Assembly: GCA_035489755.1 (NCBI GenBank)
Contig: DATGZK010000063.1
Coordinates: 1 to 64,000, forward strand
DNA length: 64,000 bases
Source: UBA9160 sp035489755
GTDB lineage: Bacteria; Myxococcota_A; UBA9160
Direction of reading: 5' to 3'
Shown here: in pieces, positions 17,711-26,868 of the stretch
Layout: the number at the start of each line of letters is the position of its first letter
Numbering within the stretch: position 1 is the first letter of the stretch
Made by a program: the position numbers and the translations under genes
The notes under the pieces: generated by a model
The model's input: the letters and a program-made list of their open reading frames with translations, nothing else
Told to the model about the DNA's origin: nothing
Database searches by the model: none

Positions 17711-18012
17711 CAGTGCTCCTCACCCTCCAGCACGGGCGGCACCACAAATGCCGAGTCCTCCCGCTCAGGCGCATTCGCGACTGCGAGCTCAGGAGGCAAA
17801 CCAGGAACGGCACGGTCTTCGCGCAAGGGTGTGCGGACGGGGACGGCGTGGGAGGTAGGTTCGACTCCCGTCGTGTCGACCGCGCGCAGGAGCTCCACGT
17901 AGTCGAGGATGGCGTCCAGCTGGCTGGTCATGCGAGAGGCCTCGTCGCCGGAGAGCGACAGGCGGGCCAGCGTGGCCACGCGCTCCACCTCCTCGCGCGT
18001 GATCCTGGACAT
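17710..18012 (-). CDS. gatC: Asp-tRNA(Asn)/Glu-tRNA(Gln) amidotransferase subunit C
   Basis: GatC is the small scaffold wrapped around the GatA-GatB interface. It is 100 aa, a typical length. It reads MSRITREEVERVATLARLSLS, then ILDYVELLRAVDTTGVEPTSHA and a proline-rich extended C-terminal part, all characteristic. The ATG at 18012 marks the true start; the open frame upstream is not GatC-like and runs into the helicase gene. First gene of gatCAB, divergent from the DEAD-box helicase across 51 bp. Confidence 0.94.
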   Translation of the reverse strand: MSRITREEVERVATLARLSLSGDEASRMTSQLDAILDYVELLRAVDTTGVEPTSHAVPVRTPLREDRAVPGLPPELAVANAPEREDSAFVVPPVLEGEEH

Positions 18013-18063
18013 AATGCTGAGGCTAGCAAGTGCTCCCCCCACGCGATAGCCTCGCGCGGCCAC

Positions 18064-19506
18064 ATGACGGAGCCTCATCAAGCTTTTTCCGACCTCCCCG
18101 ACGATATCCTCGCTGGCATTCGCGACCTTGGGTGGACACAGCCGATGCCCGTCCAGACGCGCGTCTTGCCACTCATGAAGACAAAGCGCGACCTGATCGT
18201 GCAGGCTCGAACCGGCAGCGGGAAAACCGGGGCGTTCGGGATTCCTATCGTCGGGGCCGTCGAGACCCCCCTCGCCGAGACGCAGGCTCTCGTGCTCGCA
18301 CCCACGCGAGAGCTCGCGAATCAGGTGGCGACCGAGATCACAGCCATGGGCAAGCATCGGGGCGTCCGGACGTTGCCGATCTACGGAGGTGTCGGCTATG
18401 GAGCGCAGGTCGACGGGCTCAGGGCCGGTGCGCATGTTGTCGTGGCGACACCGGGGCGCCTGCTTGACCACCTAAACGCCGGTCGTTTGCGCCTCGATCA
18501 CGTGAAGGTGCTCGTGCTCGACGAAGCGGACGAGCTGCTCTCGCTTGGCTTTTGGCCGGACATGAAGGAGATCCACTCCTATCTGCCCTCCATGCGGCAG
18601 TCCTGCCTTTTCTCCGCCACGATTCCCGAGAAGGTCCGCTCGCTCGCTCGCGTTTTCCTCCGCGATCCTGAGTTCGTCACACTCTCTGAGGGGCAGCTCG
18701 CACCGAGCGAGATCGAACACTTCTTCTATGTGACGCCGGCAACCGAGAAGGAAGCAAATCTCGTTCGCGTGCTCGAGTACGAAGATCCGGAAAGCGCCAT
18801 CATCTTCTGCAACACGAAGGATGAAGTGCGCTTCGTGACGTCGTATCTCCAGCGTCGCGGATTCAATGCGGACCAGATTTCAGGGGACCTCGCACAGGCG
18901 GCCCGCGAGCGGGCGATGGCCGCGATTAAGTCCGGAGAGCTCCGATACCTCGTGGCGACGGACGTCGCTGCCCGGGGGATCGACATCAGCGAGCTCTCCC
19001 ATGTGATCGGCTACAGCACCCCCGATTCACCTGAAGTCTATGTGCACCGCACCGGGCGAACAGGACGTGCCGGCAAGGCCGGTGTCGCGATCTCGCTCAT
19101 CTCCGGTTTGGACATCGGGAACTTCCGCCACCTCCAACACGTGAACAAGATCGAGATCATGGAGCGCAAGCTGCCGACCGAAGCGGACATTCTTGCTCGC
19201 ATTCGTGAACGGCTCGAAGTGAAGGTGGAGCACGAGATGCGCGCGATCCCCGAACGCGATCGGGTGTGGAAAGTGGATCGCCTGATTCCCATCGTGGAAG
19301 CCATGGCTTCGTCGGACGAAGGGAGGCGCGACCTCGCAGCGATTTGTGCCTCCTACCTGCGCGAGCACCGGCCAGAGACCACGGTGGCCGAGCCTGAGCT
19401 CGCCGCCCAACCCTCAAGACCGCGCGACGCCGGCAGGCCGGGCAGCGGGGGCTCGGCTGGCGGCGGAAGCCGCGCCGGCCGCGGACGGCGCCGCCGGCGC
19501 TCTTAG
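18064..19506 (+). CDS. DEAD-box ATP-dependent RNA helicase
   Basis: This 480-aa RNA helicase unwinds short RNA duplexes, probably in ribosome assembly or mRNA turnover. Motifs in order: Q motif FSDLPDDILAGIRDLGWTQPMPVQ (8-31), Walker A ARTGSGKT (48-55), PTRELA, TPGR, DEAD, SAT, a C-terminal RecA domain with VATDVAARGID, and HRTGRTGRAGK. It ends in an Arg/Gly/Ser-rich tail (about 445-480), an unstructured RNA-binding extension as in RhlE/CsdA relatives. Start ATG at 18064, divergent from gatC. The assignment to rhlE or deaD is open. Confidence 0.93.
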   Translation: MTEPHQAFSDLPDDILAGIRDLGWTQPMPVQTRVLPLMKTKRDLIVQARTGSGKTGAFGIPIVGAVETPLAETQALVLAPTRELANQVATEITAMGKHRGVRTLPIYGGVGYGAQVDGLRAGAHVVVATPGRLLDHLNAGRLRLDHVKVLVLDEADELLSLGFWPDMKEIHSYLPSMRQSCLFSATIPEKVRSLARVFLRDPEFVTLSEGQLAPSEIEHFFYVTPATEKEANLVRVLEYEDPESAIIFCNTKDEVRFVTSYLQRRGFNADQISGDLAQAARERAMAAIKSGELRYLVATDVAARGIDISELSHVIGYSTPDSPEVYVHRTGRTGRAGKAGVAISLISGLDIGNFRHLQHVNKIEIMERKLPTEADILARIRERLEVKVEHEMRAIPERDRVWKVDRLIPIVEAMASSDEGRRDLAAICASYLREHRPETTVAEPELAAQPSRPRDAGRPGSGGSAGGGSRAGRGRRRRRS

Positions 19507-19702
19507 CGCTACGACCCTCGATCTTTTGTGAGACTGCAGAGAGCCAGGGCCCCCGCCTCGAAGAGAGGGCGCGGCGGGTCGCTCTCTCGTTTCTCGCGAA
19601 GACGGCTTTCTGCGCGGTGCGGGCGTGTTCGGCACCGCGATCGAAGACCGCTTGCCGCACGAAGGCCGCGCCTCTGCGACTTCCTCGACGCGCGCGGCGG
19701 CG

Positions 19703-20668
19703 CTAGAGCGGGCGAGAGGCGGGTTCGAGCGCGCGGAGCGGCTCCTGCCCACCCGAGACCCAAAGGCGACGCTCCCGAGCGTCGAGCGCAACCGCCGCGA
19801 CCCTTGGCTCCGCCGGTGGTGAGAAAAGCTCCTCTGCGCGCGCGTACTGAAGGAGCAGCGCGAGCCGGGCGGGCCGGTCCAGGCCGGGAGTCGCCAGCGC
19901 CTTGGCGGCGATCTGCGGCCGATGCACGGGCGCATCGGGCGACGCCAAGATTCCGTTCTGTGTAAGCAGGCGTTCGCGCTCTGCGCCGGCGACTTCAACG
20001 CCCACCAGCCCGCCCGCAGCGTCGGCGATGAGAATCGTCGCCCGCCCTCCGGCAGGGCGGTGCAGGCACCATTCCTCGGCCCCCTCGACCCTTTCGAAGC
20101 GTTGGAGGCACTCCTGAACCAGTAGAAACGCTGGTGCGGCGCAGGGTGAAGAGGTGAGCGGTGCTTCGAGGGTGGTGCAGGCTACCGCGAGACCGGCCGC
20201 GTTCAGGCCCGCGACACCGCCCGGGAGCCAGGGTGCCACGACCTCCAGGGACGCGAGACCATTTTCGGGTTTGCTCTCCCGCACCCGCCACGGCAACTCC
20301 GCGCCACGCGCCGCCCATGCGAGTGTCGCCCCGCTTCCCGTCCACGTTGCAGTGAAGCCCCAGAGCGCGGCGGCACATGTCACCGGGTGCTCGCGCCACC
20401 GCCCGGAGCCAAGCTCACCTGCCAGCGCGCTGAGGAGGATCCGAGCGGGGACGCGCGCGCCACGTGCAACGCCCTCGAGCCGCTCGGCGAGCTGAGGAAA
20501 GTGGCGCCGCAGATCGCGCTCTAGGGGCCGCGGGGCCGAGGAACCTCCGAGGGCGTCGCGCAAGCTGCGAAGGGCCGCCGCACAAGCCTCGCCCTGATCG
20601 AGGCCAAGATCGCGGGGTGCCCCCTCACAGCGAACGAGATTCGGGAAGCCGTCTACGCCGAGCGTCAC
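19703..20668 (-). CDS. C45-type (acyl-CoA:6-APA acyltransferase-like) Ntn-hydrolase
   Basis: This 321-aa protein resembles the C45 peptidase / isopenicillin-N acyltransferase-like family. These proteins self-cleave before a Cys that becomes the N-terminal nucleophile and act on amide bonds. The likely nucleophile is C98 in HPVTCAAALWGFTATW, placed where the family has it. Later blocks PWLPGGVAGLNAAGLAVACTTLEA and LTQNGILASPDAPVHRP also fit. Substrate unknown. GTG start at 20668 overlapping the larE stop (GTGA), third gene of the methyltransferase-larE operon. The convergent spacer to the helicase (about 196 bp) has a GAGAG/CTCTC hairpin near 19563-19586 but no gene. Confidence 0.65.
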   Translation of the reverse strand: MTLGVDGFPNLVRCEGAPRDLGLDQGEACAAALRSLRDALGGSSAPRPLERDLRRHFPQLAERLEGVARGARVPARILLSALAGELGSGRWREHPVTCAAALWGFTATWTGSGATLAWAARGAELPWRVRESKPENGLASLEVVAPWLPGGVAGLNAAGLAVACTTLEAPLTSSPCAAPAFLLVQECLQRFERVEGAEEWCLHRPAGGRATILIADAAGGLVGVEVAGAERERLLTQNGILASPDAPVHRPQIAAKALATPGLDRPARLALLLQYARAEELFSPPAEPRVAAVALDARERRLWVSGGQEPLRALEPASRPL

Positions 20669-21549
20669 CGCGCAGCTTTCTCGGCGAGCGGGAGCACTTC
20701 GTTGAGGGAGCCGGTGCGGTAGCCCTCGAGGTCAAGGGTCACGAACCGAAAGCCGAGGGGTTTGAGCGCGGAGGCAATCGCCTGTGCCATGGCAGGGTCG
20801 AGCGCATAGGGAAGCTCCGCCGGATCGACCTCGACGCGCGCAAGTGTTCCATGGTGGCGCAGACGCACCTGACGGAAGCCGAGACCACGCAAGAGCTCTT
20901 CGGCCTGCTCGACCTGGCGCAGCCGCTCGGGTGTGACCTCCGTGCCATACGGAAGCCGCGACGAGAGGCACGCAGAAGCGGGAAGATCGGCCGTCGGCAA
21001 GCCGGCCGCGCGTGAGAGGGCGCGAATCTCCTGCTTCGAGAGCGCCACGTCGAGAAAGGGCGAAACCACACCGTGCTCCGCCGCGGCCCGATGGCCGGGG
21101 CGAAAGTCACTTGTGTCGTCGGTATTCACACCATAGGCCACGGATTCGAAGCCCTGATCGGCGCGCACGCGGCCGAGCACGTCGAACAGCTCGGACTTGC
21201 AGTGGTAGCATCGGTCCGGCCGGTTGGCGCGATACTCCGCGCTCTCCATCTCTCGGGTCTCGATGAAGCGATGCGCGATGCCAACTTCGGTCACGACGCG
21301 TTCGGCCATCACGCGATGACTGTTCGGATAGGAGGGGGACACCGCGGTCACGGCGAGCGCAGAAGAACCGAGCGCGCGATGCGCGGCCCAAGCGAGGTAG
21401 CTCGAGTCGACGCCGCCGGAGAGCGCGACGACCACGCTTCTGAGGTCGCGCAACCGGTGGAAAAGCTCTTGCTGTTTGCGTGCCGCAGCGCTCTTGAGAT
21501 CTTCTTCGCCTCGTGCACTCGGCTCGGGAAGCGGAGGGACCAAAGTCAT
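20665..21549 (-). CDS. larE: LarE-like ATP-dependent sacrificial sulfur transferase
   Basis: LarE adds sulfur to the precursor of the nickel-pincer nucleotide cofactor of lactate racemase and related enzymes. The 294-aa protein has the PP-loop SGGVDSS (44-50), a CYHC pair (C114/C117) and ASACLSSRLPYGTEVT with C194, which from memory matches the sacrificial cysteine region of Lactobacillus LarE. The ATG at 21549 (MTLVPPLPEP) was chosen over longer readings because upstream residues run into the preceding gene. No larA, larB or larC is seen in the window, so its role here may differ. Operon with the upstream methyltransferase (31 bp) and the C45 gene (4-nt overlap). Confidence 0.85.
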   Translation of the reverse strand: MTLVPPLPEPSARGEEDLKSAAARKQQELFHRLRDLRSVVVALSGGVDSSYLAWAAHRALGSSALAVTAVSPSYPNSHRVMAERVVTEVGIAHRFIETREMESAEYRANRPDRCYHCKSELFDVLGRVRADQGFESVAYGVNTDDTSDFRPGHRAAAEHGVVSPFLDVALSKQEIRALSRAAGLPTADLPASACLSSRLPYGTEVTPERLRQVEQAEELLRGLGFRQVRLRHHGTLARVEVDPAELPYALDPAMAQAIASALKPLGFRFVTLDLEGYRTGSLNEVLPLAEKAAR

Positions 21550-21580
21550 GGTCTTAGAGTACGAACGGGCCTCGAGCCGG

Positions 21581-22609
21581 TCAAGCGCCGGCGGGCGGTG
21601 CGGGGGCCACGCACGCCACGACATGCACTGTCGCGCCCGTGCGAAACCAGGCCTCAAGCAGCGTGAGCGCGAGTGCGGGCGCCAATCCGACGGCCCCGCC
21701 CGCGAGGAGTTTGAGCCGCGTCATGAGGTCGAAGGTCGCGGCCCCTCCGGCCGCTCGATCGTGAAGGAGCGTGTAAAGACCGTTGCGGGGGAGCGAACGC
21801 ATGTTCAGCGCACTCTGGATCCAACCGAACGGGTTCTGGCGCAGCGAGAAGTGGTGTTCGGATTCGGTCGTGAATCCCGTTCGCTCCAGCAGCTGAACAA
21901 GCGCGGCGACAGGGAAGTGAAACAGGTGCCGGGGCAAGTCGAGGTGGAACCAGGCCGGTCCCGCCCAGCGCGCCTGGGCACTGGAAAAGTTTGGTACGGC
22001 GACGACGAGACGTCCGCCGGGGCGAAGGATGCGGCGTACCTCCTCGAGCGTCTCCCGCGGGTCGCGCAAGTGCTCGAGCACGTGCCAGATCACGACCTCG
22101 TCGAAGAACGCGGCGGGGTAGCCGGCATCTGCGAGGTGCGGGGCGATACGAACCTCCGCCCGCGGGTCGGTCCCGCGCGCTGCCGCGGCATTGGCCTCGA
22201 CGCCGTGGGCCTCGAAGCCGCGCTCCGCGATTTCCCGCAACAAAACGCCGCGACCGCAGCCCACATCGAGAACACGGGCCGCGGGAGCAAGCTCCCTCAA
22301 AAAGAAGCGCACGTGGCGACCACCGATCAGCCGGACCAACCATTCGATGGGGAGAAGGAATTTCGCGGTCGAGGGATCTCCATAATAGGCCTCCGGATAG
22401 AAGGCCTCGATCTCGGCCTCGCTCGGAAGCGGAAACAGCCGGCCCGTGCCACAGGTTTCACAGGTCACGAGGCGCGACGCCAGACCCTCGACTTCGTAGG
22501 CAATGCGCACATCACGCGCGTCGCACACCGGACACGGCTCGTGCGCGACTACGCGACGGCCAAAATCGTCCGCTTGGCGTACAGCGCGTTCGTAGTAAGC
22601 CTTCGTCAT
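21581..22609 (-). CDS. SAM-dependent methyltransferase with N-terminal zinc ribbon
   Basis: The 342-aa protein has an N-terminal zinc-ribbon-like pair (CPVCD near residue 26 and CETCGTG near 50). A class I Rossmann methyltransferase domain follows: VLDVGCGRGVLL (SAM-binding motif I), WHVLEHLRDP, and RILRPGGRLVVAVPN. Such proteins often methylate sugars or polyketide-like chains; the hydrophobic C-terminal third (GGAVGLAPALALTLL) may touch the membrane. The ATG at 22609 is preceded by GAGGAG with good spacing. First gene of the operon methyltransferase-larE-C45. Substrate unknown. Confidence 0.8.
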   Translation of the reverse strand: MTKAYYERAVRQADDFGRRVVAHEPCPVCDARDVRIAYEVEGLASRLVTCETCGTGRLFPLPSEAEIEAFYPEAYYGDPSTAKFLLPIEWLVRLIGGRHVRFFLRELAPAARVLDVGCGRGVLLREIAERGFEAHGVEANAAAARGTDPRAEVRIAPHLADAGYPAAFFDEVVIWHVLEHLRDPRETLEEVRRILRPGGRLVVAVPNFSSAQARWAGPAWFHLDLPRHLFHFPVAALVQLLERTGFTTESEHHFSLRQNPFGWIQSALNMRSLPRNGLYTLLHDRAAGGAATFDLMTRLKLLAGGAVGLAPALALTLLEAWFRTGATVHVVACVAPAPPAGA

Positions 22610-22709
22610 CCGGCTCCTCGAAGGACCGCGCATCGTGCGGGGTCGCTCGGCGCCGGTCAAGTCCGAAGTCCTGGTCGCGGGCTCCGGCGTGAGGGGTACT
22701 ATTCAGCGC

Positions 22710-23123
22710 GTGAGTGCAGTCGACGTCGTTGGCATCGATCACGTCGTCCTGCGTGTGGCGAACCTCGATCAGGCGCTGCGGTTCTACTGCGAAGTGCTCG
22801 GCTGCCGCGAGGAACGCCGCCTCGGACCGCTCGGCCTTGTGCAACTGCGGGCCGGCACGGGCTTGATCGACCTAGTCGATGCCGTGGGACCCCTGGGCAA
22901 GCTTGGGGGACCGCCTCCTGGGCAATTCGGGCGAAACGTCGATCATGTGGCGCTGCGCATCGCGAGCTTCGACGAGGCGAAAATCCGGGCTCACCTCGAG
23001 GCGCACGGCGTGGCACCCGGGGATGTCGGCATCCGCTACGGCGCGGAGGGCAACGGTCCCTCGATGTACATCCAGGACCCCGACGGAAACACCGTCGAGC
23101 TCAAGGGCCCTCCAACCACCTAG
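22710..23123 (+). CDS. VOC (glyoxalase/dioxygenase) superfamily protein
   Basis: This 137-aa protein carries two paired beta-alpha-beta-beta-beta units: GIDHVVLRVANLDQALRFYCEVLG, and NVDHVALRIASFDEAKIRAHLEAHGV ending DPDGNTVELKG. The histidines of the two DH motifs and the terminal Glu fit the metal site of the vicinal oxygen chelate family (lactoylglutathione lyase, fosfomycin-resistance and dioxygenase relatives). GTG at 22710 is the chosen start, because the fold begins 7 residues later and GAGGGG lies about 12 nt upstream. Specific reaction unknown. It is divergent from the methyltransferase operon and overlaps the convergent O-methyltransferase gene by 4 nt. Confidence 0.8.
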   Translation: MSAVDVVGIDHVVLRVANLDQALRFYCEVLGCREERRLGPLGLVQLRAGTGLIDLVDAVGPLGKLGGPPPGQFGRNVDHVALRIASFDEAKIRAHLEAHGVAPGDVGIRYGAEGNGPSMYIQDPDGNTVELKGPPTT

Positions 23124-24139
23124 CTCGGGGCGCGAGCCCAAAAGTACCGCGCCGCGCCGCCGGGCACGATCGAGACCTCGCCGGTCTCGACGAACCCCGC
23201 CTCCCGCAATGTCGCATGCAGCGACGATGCGTCGGGAAGACCGTGCAGGTTCCGGTGCGTGCGCAAGAAGAGGTCGAAGACGGCTCCGCCCGAGGCAGCC
23301 CCAAGCAGGCGCGACGCAAGCGCGGTCGAAGGAACAGGAGTCTGGATCGCGAGCACGCCACCGGGCGCAAGCTTCGCGAGCACCCGCCGAAACAGCGCGG
23401 GCCGCTGGGTGGGCGGGAAGTAGTAGATGTTGTTGTTCAGCATCGCGAGATCGAAGCTGCCTTGCGGCAGGTCCATCGTCATGAAATCACCGGCACGCAC
23501 CTCGCCACGTCTCGAGACCTCCGCCTCGCGCAAGAGCCGGCGGGCTTCCTCGGCCACCTCCGCATCGAGTTCGACACCGAGGCCGTGGGCGTCGCGATAG
23601 CGCGTCAGAAAACCGGCCAGGTAGGTGCCGTAGCCACAGCCGACATCGAGCACGCGTCGCGCGATCTTGGCCTGCGGCACTCGAGTCAGCGCATCGAACG
23701 CCCGGCCCTCGATCAGGCGGGACGCTGCGGCGGCTCGCGCGGCTTCACCGGCCGCGCCGTGGAGCGGCCGCTCTGCCCCTTTCATGAGCGCGGGGAGTGA
23801 CTCGAAGCGGGGATGCCAGCTCAAAACCGCCTGATCGAGCATCGCATGGAGGGCGGCTGCATCGGGCGAGTCGAGGAGCCAGCGCACGGAAGCGCCGACC
23901 GTGTAAGCCTCGCCACTTCGATCCACGAGACCCTGGGACTCGGCGGCACGCAGCCAGGCGGCGACGAGATCCTGCGCAAGCCCGAGACGGCCCGCGAGTT
24001 CGGTCGAGGTGTGGGGGCGGCGCAGCGTTTCGAATAGGCCGAGACGGACGCCGGTTCGCAGCAGGTGGACCCGGGCGAAGGCACCGAGTGTGGCGCTGAA
24101 CTGACGGAAGTGGAGGAGGTCGTGAAGTCCCGGGCTCAC
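23120..24139 (-). CDS. O-methyltransferase-like SAM methyltransferase with dimerisation domain
   Basis: The 339-aa protein has an N-terminal winged-helix dimerisation domain (LLRTGVRLGLFETLRRPHTSTELAGRLGL, about 25-55). The C-terminal catalytic domain has VLDVGCGYGTYLAGF (SAM site) and SFDLAMLNNNIYYFPP, then APGGVLAIQTPV. This layout is that of hydroxyneurosporene/plant-type O-methyltransferases. Substrate unknown. GTG start at 24139 overlapping the uvrD stop (GTGA), so it is translationally coupled to the helicase gene, with no evident functional link. Its 3' end overlaps the VOC gene on the other strand. Confidence 0.78.
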   Translation of the reverse strand: MSPGLHDLLHFRQFSATLGAFARVHLLRTGVRLGLFETLRRPHTSTELAGRLGLAQDLVAAWLRAAESQGLVDRSGEAYTVGASVRWLLDSPDAAALHAMLDQAVLSWHPRFESLPALMKGAERPLHGAAGEAARAAAASRLIEGRAFDALTRVPQAKIARRVLDVGCGYGTYLAGFLTRYRDAHGLGVELDAEVAEEARRLLREAEVSRRGEVRAGDFMTMDLPQGSFDLAMLNNNIYYFPPTQRPALFRRVLAKLAPGGVLAIQTPVPSTALASRLLGAASGGAVFDLFLRTHRNLHGLPDASSLHATLREAGFVETGEVSIVPGGAARYFWARAPS

Positions 24140-26328
24140 GCGTCCGCCGGCTCGAGCTGGGCGAAGCGGACGACCACAGTCTTGACGCCGACGCGGTCGA
24201 ATCGCACGCGGAGCTTGCGGCCGGCGCCGGTGCCCGTGGCCTCAAGCACGGTGCCCTCGCCAAAGATGGGGTGACGCACGCGCGCACCCCGCTCGCTGCG
24301 GATCGCATCCTCGTCCTCCGACTGCCCTACGGAGTAATCGAGGGCCCGACCTCGCTCCCCACGGGCAGGCGCGGGGTCAAAGTCAGCGCCCATCGTCAGG
24401 CCGGGCGGGATCTCGGAGAGAAAGCGCGAGGGTGTGGCGAAGCTGTGCGACCCGTAGCGCCGCCGCTCGCGCGCACAGCTCAGGATGAGGCGCTCGCGCG
24501 CCCGGGTCATCCCGACGTAACACAGCCGCCGCTCCTCCTCGAGTCCCGCCGCATCACGGGTCGAGGCGGAATGCGGAAAGATCCCCTCTTCCATCCCGAC
24601 CAGGAACACAACGGGAAACTCGAGGCCTTTGGCCGTATGCGCGGTCATGAGCGAGACACGGTCGGCCGTACCCTCATACGAGTCGAGGTCGGAGACCAGG
24701 GCGACTTGATCCAAGAACAGCTCGACCGGAGAGCGCTCGTCACCGGGTGAGCTGGTATTCGCTGCGCCGAAGTCCTCGGCTCCTGCCAAGAGCTCCCGCA
24801 GGTTCTCGAGGCGTCCCTCGGTCTCAGGCGTCCCCTCGCGCTCGAGGTGTGCAAGGTATCCGGTGCGATCGAGGATGCGCGCCAGGGCTTCCGCCGGCCC
24901 GAGCGCCGTGACCTCGCGTGCGAGAAGCGCGAGCAATTCAAGAAAGGCGCTCACCTTCGGGCCCGAACGGCCCGCCTCCCCGCTCTCGGCCACCGTCGCG
25001 AGCGCTTCCCGCAGCGTGAGACCCCGCTCTGCGGCGAGCGTCTCCGCACGCTCGAGCGTGGCCTTCCCGATCCCGCGTGGAGGGGAGTTCACGATGCGGC
25101 GCAGTGCCATCGGGTCCGTAGGGTTTACGATCGCCCGCAGGTAGGCGAGCGCATCCTTCACCTCGGCGCGCTCGTAGAATCGGACGCCCCCCACCACCAC
25201 GTAGGGAACGTTGTACTTCAACAGCTCTTCCTCGAAGGGACGTGACTGCGCGTTCGTTCGGTAAAAGACAGCGCATTCGCCGTATGCGCGGCCCTCCTCC
25301 CGCGCTGCGGTCAGAATCTGCCGGATGACGAACTGCGCCTCATCGCGCTCGTCGCTCGCTTCGTACAACCAGATCTTCTCACCGCCGGACCGCTCGGTGA
25401 ACATGCGCTTTTCCTTGCGGGCTCGGTTGTTCGCAACGAGCGCGGTGGCTCCCTCGAGGATTGCCTGCGTCGAGCGGTAGTTGCGCTCGAGCTTGACCAC
25501 CGCGGTGTCGGGATAGTCGCGTTCGAAGTCGAGGATGTTGCGCAGATCGGCGCCCCTCCACCCGTAAACGGACTGATCCGGGTCGCCCACCACGCACAGA
25601 TTGCGATGCTCGCCCGCCAGCTGGCTCACGAGCTTGTACTGAACTCGGTTCGTGTCTTGGTACTCGTCGATCATGACGTACTGCCAGCGTCGGCGGTAGT
25701 GAGCCGCCACCTCGGGAAAGCGCTCGAAAAGCTGCGTGGTCTGGAGGATCAGGTCTCCGAAATCGAGCGCGTTGGCGTCGGCCAAGAGCCGCTGGTAGAC
25801 GGCATAGACCTCGCTCGCGAGTTCATCGTCGAGGTCGCGTGCCGAGCGAGCAGCTTCGGCCGGCAGGACGCCCGCGTTTTTCCATTGATCGATCCGCCAG
25901 CGCAACCGCCGCGGCTCGTTGAGCTTGGGATCGAGACCGTGGCGTCGCAGCGCCTCCTTCACTTGACCGAGCGAATCGTCTTCGTCGTAGATTGCAAAGC
26001 CGCGCGAGAGACCCAGGTGCCCGATCTCCCGGCGCAAGATCCGCACGCACGCAGCGTGGAAGGTCGTGACCCAAACGCCATCGGCCGCGGGCCCAAGGAG
26101 CTTTGTCACCCGCTCCCGCATCTCGCCTGCCGCCTTGTTCGTGAAGGTCACGGCGAGAATCGCGTCCGCCGGGATCCCACAAATCCCAATCAGATACGCA
26201 ATGCGGTGTACAAGGACGCGCGTCTTTCCGCTCCCAGCGCCAGCCAGAACCAGCAGCGGGCCTTCCGTCGTCTCGACGGCCCGGCGTTGCTCTGGATTCA
26301 TGCCTTCTAGAATCGACTCGCCGAGCAC
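24136..26328 (-). CDS. uvrD: UvrD/PcrA-type superfamily 1 DNA helicase
   Basis: This 730-aa 3'-5' helicase acts in nucleotide excision and mismatch repair and in clearing RecA or stalled polymerase. Motifs: MNPEQRRAV (Q motif), LAGAGSGKTRVL (Walker A), DEYQDTN (motif II), VVGDPDQSVYGWRGAD (III), KLERNYRS (IV), LMTAHTAKGLEFPVVFLVGMEEGIFPH (V) and VGMTRARE (VI). A Tudor-like C-terminal end (RVRHPIFGEGTVLEATG) is typical of PcrA/UvrD. The GTG at 26328 was chosen because AGGAG lies 10 nt upstream and the family has about 10 residues before NPEQ; the ATG at 26301 is an alternative. Confidence 0.93.
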   Translation of the reverse strand: MLGESILEGMNPEQRRAVETTEGPLLVLAGAGSGKTRVLVHRIAYLIGICGIPADAILAVTFTNKAAGEMRERVTKLLGPAADGVWVTTFHAACVRILRREIGHLGLSRGFAIYDEDDSLGQVKEALRRHGLDPKLNEPRRLRWRIDQWKNAGVLPAEAARSARDLDDELASEVYAVYQRLLADANALDFGDLILQTTQLFERFPEVAAHYRRRWQYVMIDEYQDTNRVQYKLVSQLAGEHRNLCVVGDPDQSVYGWRGADLRNILDFERDYPDTAVVKLERNYRSTQAILEGATALVANNRARKEKRMFTERSGGEKIWLYEASDERDEAQFVIRQILTAAREEGRAYGECAVFYRTNAQSRPFEEELLKYNVPYVVVGGVRFYERAEVKDALAYLRAIVNPTDPMALRRIVNSPPRGIGKATLERAETLAAERGLTLREALATVAESGEAGRSGPKVSAFLELLALLAREVTALGPAEALARILDRTGYLAHLEREGTPETEGRLENLRELLAGAEDFGAANTSSPGDERSPVELFLDQVALVSDLDSYEGTADRVSLMTAHTAKGLEFPVVFLVGMEEGIFPHSASTRDAAGLEEERRLCYVGMTRARERLILSCARERRRYGSHSFATPSRFLSEIPPGLTMGADFDPAPARGERGRALDYSVGQSEDEDAIRSERGARVRHPIFGEGTVLEATGTGAGRKLRVRFDRVGVKTVVVRFAQLEPADA

Positions 26329-26400
26329 CGCTCTGGCTCTCCTCAAGGATCGGTTCTTTCGACGGGGGTCGACGCAGAGTAATCGAGATGGGCTCTCCCC

Positions 26401-26868
26401 TCAATCGGTCTCGAAGTGCGCTTGCCGGGTGAGCTCGGCCAGGAGCATGCGCACGCGCCGACATGCCTCCGGGACTGCGGCGCGGCCCGCGGCCGATACG
26501 CCCTCGCGTCGTTCGGCTTCGAGCTCCACGGCCACGATGCGCAGCTCTGGCCGCCGCCGTCCGAGCGCTTCGGCGAGTGCAAGAGCGTCCGCGACGCCGA
26601 GCGCGTGGCTCGAAAGGGCGTGACCGCGCGCGAGCTGCGCGGGAGACAGGACGCGTACGCTCCCAGGTGACGCGCCCGAGCGCAGCGCGTCGACGAGCAC
26701 CGCGGCGTCGATTCCTTCGAGCTCGTCGAGCAGATCCACCCCGGGCCGATCGCACGCCACCGCGGCGGCACCGCCCGGCAGCGTCTCGCGGCTGAGCTGA
26801 CGCGCCACCTCAAGCCCAACCGCATCGTCGCCATGCGGCGAGCCGAGCCCGATGACCTTGATCCTCAC
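26401..26868 (-). CDS. [NiFe]-hydrogenase maturation endopeptidase
   Basis: The 155-aa protein is a HyaD/HycI-type protease that removes the C-terminal tail of the hydrogenase large subunit once nickel is in place. It has the family start VIGLGSPHGDDAVGLEVA, where the Asp of GDD is a nickel ligand. LVDALRSGASPGSVRVL and SSHALGVADALALAEALG supply the other metal-binding acid and histidine. GTG start at 26868, overlapping the large-subunit stop (GTGA): it is the last gene of the hydrogenase operon, made together with its substrate. It is somewhat shorter and more diverged than HyaD. Confidence 0.85.
   Translation of the reverse strand: MRIKVIGLGSPHGDDAVGLEVARQLSRETLPGGAAAVACDRPGVDLLDELEGIDAAVLVDALRSGASPGSVRVLSPAQLARGHALSSHALGVADALALAEALGRRRPELRIVAVELEAERREGVSAAGRAAVPEACRRVRMLLAELTRQAHFETD

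Noticed and set aside
17858..17869. GGTTCGACTCCC, resembling a tRNA T-loop
   Set aside because: Falls within gatC and no acceptor or anticodon stem can be built around it.
21476..23800. 774-codon plus-strand open frame
   Set aside because: Runs antisense across larE, the methyltransferase and the O-methyltransferase; Arg/Gly-rich without motifs.
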